Shown: positions 61,366 to 64,000 of the stretch, piece after piece
Numbering within the stretch: position 1 is the stretch's first letter
Layout: each line of letters starts with the position of its first letter
Assembly: GCF_004366595.1 (NCBI RefSeq)
Contig: NZ_SORE01000005.1
Location: 186,001 to 250,000 of the forward strand
Length of the DNA stretch: 64,000 bases
Source: Paraburkholderia rhizosphaerae
Lineage (GTDB): Bacteria; Pseudomonadota; Gammaproteobacteria; Burkholderiales; Burkholderiaceae
Reading direction: 5' to 3'
Program-made: the position numbers and the translations under genes
Notes under the pieces: generated by a model
The model's database searches: none
What the model saw: the letters and a program-made list of their open reading frames with translations, nothing else
What the model was told of the DNA's origin: nothing

Positions 61366-62055
61366 ATGAGCAAGATCATCGCCGGCATCAAGATCCCCGA
61401 CAGCAAGATGGCGCGTGAAGCGACCGAACTGGTTCGGGATACCGAATCAGAACTGCTGTTTCATCACTCGACTCGCGTGTTCCTGTTCGGTGCGTTGACC
61501 GGCGAGCGCAAGAAGCTGAAGTACGATCCGGAACTGCTCTACATCGGCGGCATGTTTCACGACATGGGACTCACGCACAAGTACCGCGCCTCGCAAAACC
61601 GGTTCGAAGTGGATAGTGCGAATGCCGCCGCGGAATTTCTCCGCCAGCATGGCATCGCCGAAACGGATGTCGAACTCGTCTGGGACGCCATTTCGCTGCA
61701 CACGACACCCGGCATTCCGCCGTTCAAGAAACCGGTTGTGCAACTGGTGACGGCCGGCGTCGAAATGGACGTGCTCGGCCTTGCATACAACGAATTCAGC
61801 GAAGAACAGCGCCGTCAGGTGGTGGCCGCGCACCCGCGTGCAGTGAACTTCAAGGAACAGATTATCGATGCGTTCAATGAAGGGATGAAGCATCGTCCGG
61901 AGTCGACGTTCGGCACCGTCAACGACGATGTGCTCGCGCTGAAGGACCCGGCATTCCGACGCATGAACTTTTGCAGCATCATTCTCGGCAACGCGTGGGT
62001 GGATGATGCACACGGTTGCGTGCATTGCGATGATCCGTCGCATAAGCACGGCTGA
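61366..62055 (+). CDS. HD-domain phosphohydrolase (cyanamide hydratase-like)
   Basis: 229 aa. HD metal ligands: 'ELLFHHSTRVFLFG' (His33/His34), 'GGMFHDMGLTHKY' (His65-Asp66) and 'DAISLHTTPGIPPF'. This family contains cyanamide hydratases and related hydrolases of unknown substrate. The C-terminus ends 'HGCVHCDDPSHKHG', a Cys/His cluster that could bind another metal and is unusual for the domain. ATG at 61366 with GGAG upstream. 81 bp before katA-like catalase; co-transcription is possible. Confidence 0.85.
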   Translation: MSKIIAGIKIPDSKMAREATELVRDTESELLFHHSTRVFLFGALTGERKKLKYDPELLYIGGMFHDMGLTHKYRASQNRFEVDSANAAAEFLRQHGIAETDVELVWDAISLHTTPGIPPFKKPVVQLVTAGVEMDVLGLAYNEFSEEQRRQVVAAHPRAVNFKEQIIDAFNEGMKHRPESTFGTVNDDVLALKDPAFRRMNFCSIILGNAWVDDAHGCVHCDDPSHKHG

Positions 62056-62136
62056 GCCAGGTGCCGGCGTCGATCACGCCGGCACACAAGCTGGATGTGT
62101 TCGAAGTCAATTGATCGATATTCAAAAGGAAACCCC

Positions 62137-63588
62137 ATGAGCAAACTCACCACGGCATTCGGCGCTCCCGTCGTCGACAATCAGAATACGCAGACGGCAG
62201 GCCCGCGCGGCCCGGCACTGTTACAGGATGTCTGGCTAATCGAGAAGCTCGCGCACTTCGCGCGCGAAGTGATTCCCGAGCGGCGCATGCATGCGAAAGG
62301 TGCGGGCGCTCATGGCACGTTCACGGTCACGCATGACATCACGAAGTACACGCGCGCGAAGATCTTTTCGCAGATCGGCAAGAAGACGCCGATGTTTGCG
62401 CGCTTTTCGACGGTAGCGGGCGAACGCGGTGCGGCGGACGCCGAGCGCGATATCCGAGGTTTCGCGCTAAAGTTTTATACGGAAGAAGGTAACTGGGATA
62501 TGGTCGGCAATAACACGCCGGTGTTCTTTTTCCGCGATCCGCTGAAATTCCCGGACCTGAATCACGCGATCAAGCGTGACCCGCGCACCGGCTTGCGCAG
62601 CGCGCAAAACCAGTGGGACTTCTGGACGCAACTGCCCGAAGCGTTCCATCAGGTGACGATCGTGATGAGCGATCGCGGCATTCCGAAAAGCTTCCGCCAT
62701 ATGCATGGCTTCGGCAGCCACACGTACAGCTTTATCAATGCGAGTAACGAGCGCTTCTGGGTGAAGTTCCATTTCCGCACGCAGCAGGGCATCCAGAACC
62801 TGACGGACGCGGAAGCGGCAGCTGTGTGCGCGACCGATCGCGAGAGCAACCAGCGCGACCTGTACGAGTCGATCGAGCGCGGCGAATTCCCGCGCTGGAC
62901 GCTGTACGTGCAGATCATGCCGGAGAAAGATGCGGGCTCGTACCACGTGAACCCGTTCGACCTGACCAAGGTATGGCCGAAGAAGGACTATCCGCTGATC
63001 GAAGTCGGCGTGGTGGAACTGAATCGCAACCCGGACAACTTCTTCGCTGAGACCGAGCAGTCCGGCTTTGCGCCGTCGAACGTCGTGCCTGGTATTAGCT
63101 TCTCGCCGGACAAGATGCTGCAAGGGCGTCTGTTCTCGTATGCCGATGCGCAGCGTTACCGGCTGGGCGCGAACTACTTCCAGATTCCGGTCAATGCGCC
63201 GAAGAGCCCGGTGCATAGCTACCACCGCGACGGCATGATGCGGGTGGACGGCAACAAGGGCGGTACGGCCTCGTATGAGCCGAATACGGTCGGCGAATGG
63301 CAGGAGCAACCGGATTTCCGCGAGCCGCCGCTGTCGATCGAAGGGGCGGCCGACCACTGGAATCATCGCGTCGACGACGACTATTTCTCGCAGCCCGGCG
63401 CGCTGTTTCGCAAGATGTCGCCGGCGCAGCAGCAGGTGCTGTTCGATAACACGGCGCGTGCGCTGCAAGGTACGACGGCGGCTGTGCAGAATCTGCACGT
63501 CGAGCATTGCACGAAGGCTGACCCGGCGTATGGTGCTGGCGTTACCAAGGCGCTAGCCGCGATTGAGGCGAGCAAGAACGCACGCTAA
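62137..63588 (+). CDS. katA: Monofunctional haem catalase (clade 3)
   Basis: 483 aa, small-subunit catalase. Distal His in '[14 protein letters not shown]' (about residue 59), distal Asn in '[10 protein letters not shown]' (about 125), and haem-ligand Tyr in '[13 protein letters not shown]'. Removes hydrogen peroxide in the cytoplasm. AAGGA seven bases upstream of the ATG at 62137; an earlier in-frame Met is less likely. Followed by a textbook terminator. The gene symbol is by type (clade 3, KatA-like), not by proven orthology. Confidence 0.92.
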   Translation: MSKLTTAFGAPVVDNQNTQTAGPRGPALLQDVWLIEKLAHFAREVIPERRMHAKGAGAHGTFTVTHDITKYTRAKIFSQIGKKTPMFARFSTVAGERGAADAERDIRGFALKFYTEEGNWDMVGNNTPVFFFRDPLKFPDLNHAIKRDPRTGLRSAQNQWDFWTQLPEAFHQVTIVMSDRGIPKSFRHMHGFGSHTYSFINASNERFWVKFHFRTQQGIQNLTDAEAAAVCATDRESNQRDLYESIERGEFPRWTLYVQIMPEKDAGSYHVNPFDLTKVWPKKDYPLIEVGVVELNRNPDNFFAETEQSGFAPSNVVPGISFSPDKMLQGRLFSYADAQRYRLGANYFQIPVNAPKSPVHSYHRDGMMRVDGNKGGTASYEPNTVGEWQEQPDFREPPLSIEGAADHWNHRVDDDYFSQPGALFRKMSPAQQQVLFDNTARALQGTTAAVQNLHVEHCTKADPAYGAGVTKALAAIEASKNAR

Positions 63589-63634
63589 ACGGCGCTTGCG
63601 GTTTGCGCTTGTGAAGTCTGAAGTCGTTGCCCGG

Positions 63635-63668
63635 CCCGCTAACGCGAACTTGCGTTAGCGGGTTTTTT
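63635..63668 (+). terminator. Intrinsic terminator after the catalase gene
   Basis: Perfect 11-base arms CCCGCTAACGC / GCGTTAGCGGG around GAACTT followed by six T. It starts 46 bases past the catalase stop. Confidence 0.9.
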
Positions 63669-63794
63669 GTCGTCCAGGCACGCAAGCCGGACAAGCGATT
63701 CGCGCAGCAGGCTTTTCGCGCGGGCGGGTTCGTGCGAACCCGTTTTTCGCGGTTCTCGTGTGCATATAAATGTCACGTCCGCAGAGTCGCGTTC

Positions 63795-63815
63795 CGGGCC
63801 GCGTTGCGCGGCCCG
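63795..63815. terminator. Hairpin beyond the CBS-domain gene
   Basis: Perfect 9-base arms CGGGCCGCG / CGCGGCCCG around TTG, 25 bases past the stop of the minus-strand gene at 63840. No U-tract. Confidence 0.5.
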
Positions 63816-63839
63816 TCTACGAAGACGGCGAGGGGCGGA

Positions 63840-64000
63840 CTAGCTGTGCGAGGGCGTTTCCTTTTGCGCTGCGGCAAGCGTCTGTTTGCCGGCGTTCGAC
63901 CAGAAGCCGATACGACGGAAGCGTTCGCGCTTCTGTTCTTCTTCGAAGTGCCCGAGCGACGGTTTGATCAGATCGCTGCGCGACACGATGCCGATCAGCC
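63840..64000 (-). CDS. CBS-domain protein, C-terminal end (partial)
   Basis: The last 53 codons of a minus-strand gene that continues past the window edge. 'LIGIVSRSDLIKPSLGHFEEEQKRERFRRIGFWSN' is the end of a second CBS motif ('GIVSRSDL') plus a basic tail, as in the HPP/CBS-pair proteins of Burkholderia. CBS pairs bind adenosyl nucleotides. Too little is present to name the protein. Confidence 0.7.
   Translation of the reverse strand, partial: LIGIVSRSDLIKPSLGHFEEEQKRERFRRIGFWSNAGKQTLAAAQKETPSHS

Noticed and set aside
1-64000. Mobile elements, prophage or integrated element ends
   Set aside because: No transposase, integrase, long terminal inverted repeats or attachment-site duplications were seen.

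Overview
The window reads as a piece of a GC-rich betaproteobacterial chromosome, most likely Burkholderiaceae (Paraburkholderia, Caballeronia or a close relative). This is inferred from family content: DUF4148-type small secreted proteins, DUF1488, DUF2917, a hopanoid C-3 methylase, a clade of AraC/cupin and MocR regulators, and frequent GTG/TTG starts with clear AGGAGG-type ribosome sites. I saw no rRNA, tRNA, insertion sequence, phage or CRISPR array. The window begins inside an enoyl-CoA hydratase gene and ends inside a CBS-domain gene.

Layout. 1-3.1 kb: tail of a crotonase, a CaiB/BaiF CoA-transferase and a methyl-accepting chemotaxis protein. 3.2-8.9 kb: an exbB-exbD-tonB energising operon (minus strand), an AT-rich kilobase with a sigma-54-like promoter, and a TonB-dependent receptor (plus strand). 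8.9-14.5 kb: a complete oligopeptide ABC importer (oppABCDF). 14.6-18 kb: folE, a DegP-like protease without a visible signal peptide, a glutaredoxin, and an AraC regulator whose stop codon sits beside a 9-bp tandem repeat.

18.2-34.8 kb is the most coherent block, a biofilm-matrix locus. pgaABCD (synthesis, deacetylation and export of poly-N-acetylglucosamine) is preceded by a sigma-54-like promoter. It is followed by a Crp/Fnr-type regulator and then by a GTGA-overlapped unit: a VpsR/BerB-like enhancer-binding protein with Glu at the usual phospho-Asp position, a secreted protein of unknown fold, and a glmS that would supply the glucosamine-6-phosphate precursor. Beyond these lies a secreted beta-propeller plus discoidin (F5/8C) protein behind a long leader containing an intrinsic terminator. 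One-TM proteins of unknown function flank the locus on both sides.

34.8-52.3 kb holds metabolic and regulatory genes: an NADPH:quinone-type oxidoreductase with a divergent LysR, two tandem DUF4148 proteins, two MocR regulators, an MFS exporter with a divergent LysR and two LysR-type dyads, a bestrophin, a YdeP-type molybdoenzyme, an ArsR-SRPBCC pair, a SUEL-lectin-like secreted protein and a low-complexity secreted repeat protein. 52-64 kb holds an IsdG-type haem monooxygenase candidate, DUF1488, hpnR, AraC/cupin, a lone FixJ-like receiver, a third protein with the CVGPxSFC tail, a bacterioferritin-like protein, a truncated GNAT gene, an HD-domain hydrolase and a catalase with a textbook terminator.

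Limits: all functional names come from reading motifs, not from database searches. Start codons were chosen from ribosome sites and family habit. Promoters, operators and leader RNA are pattern matches only.
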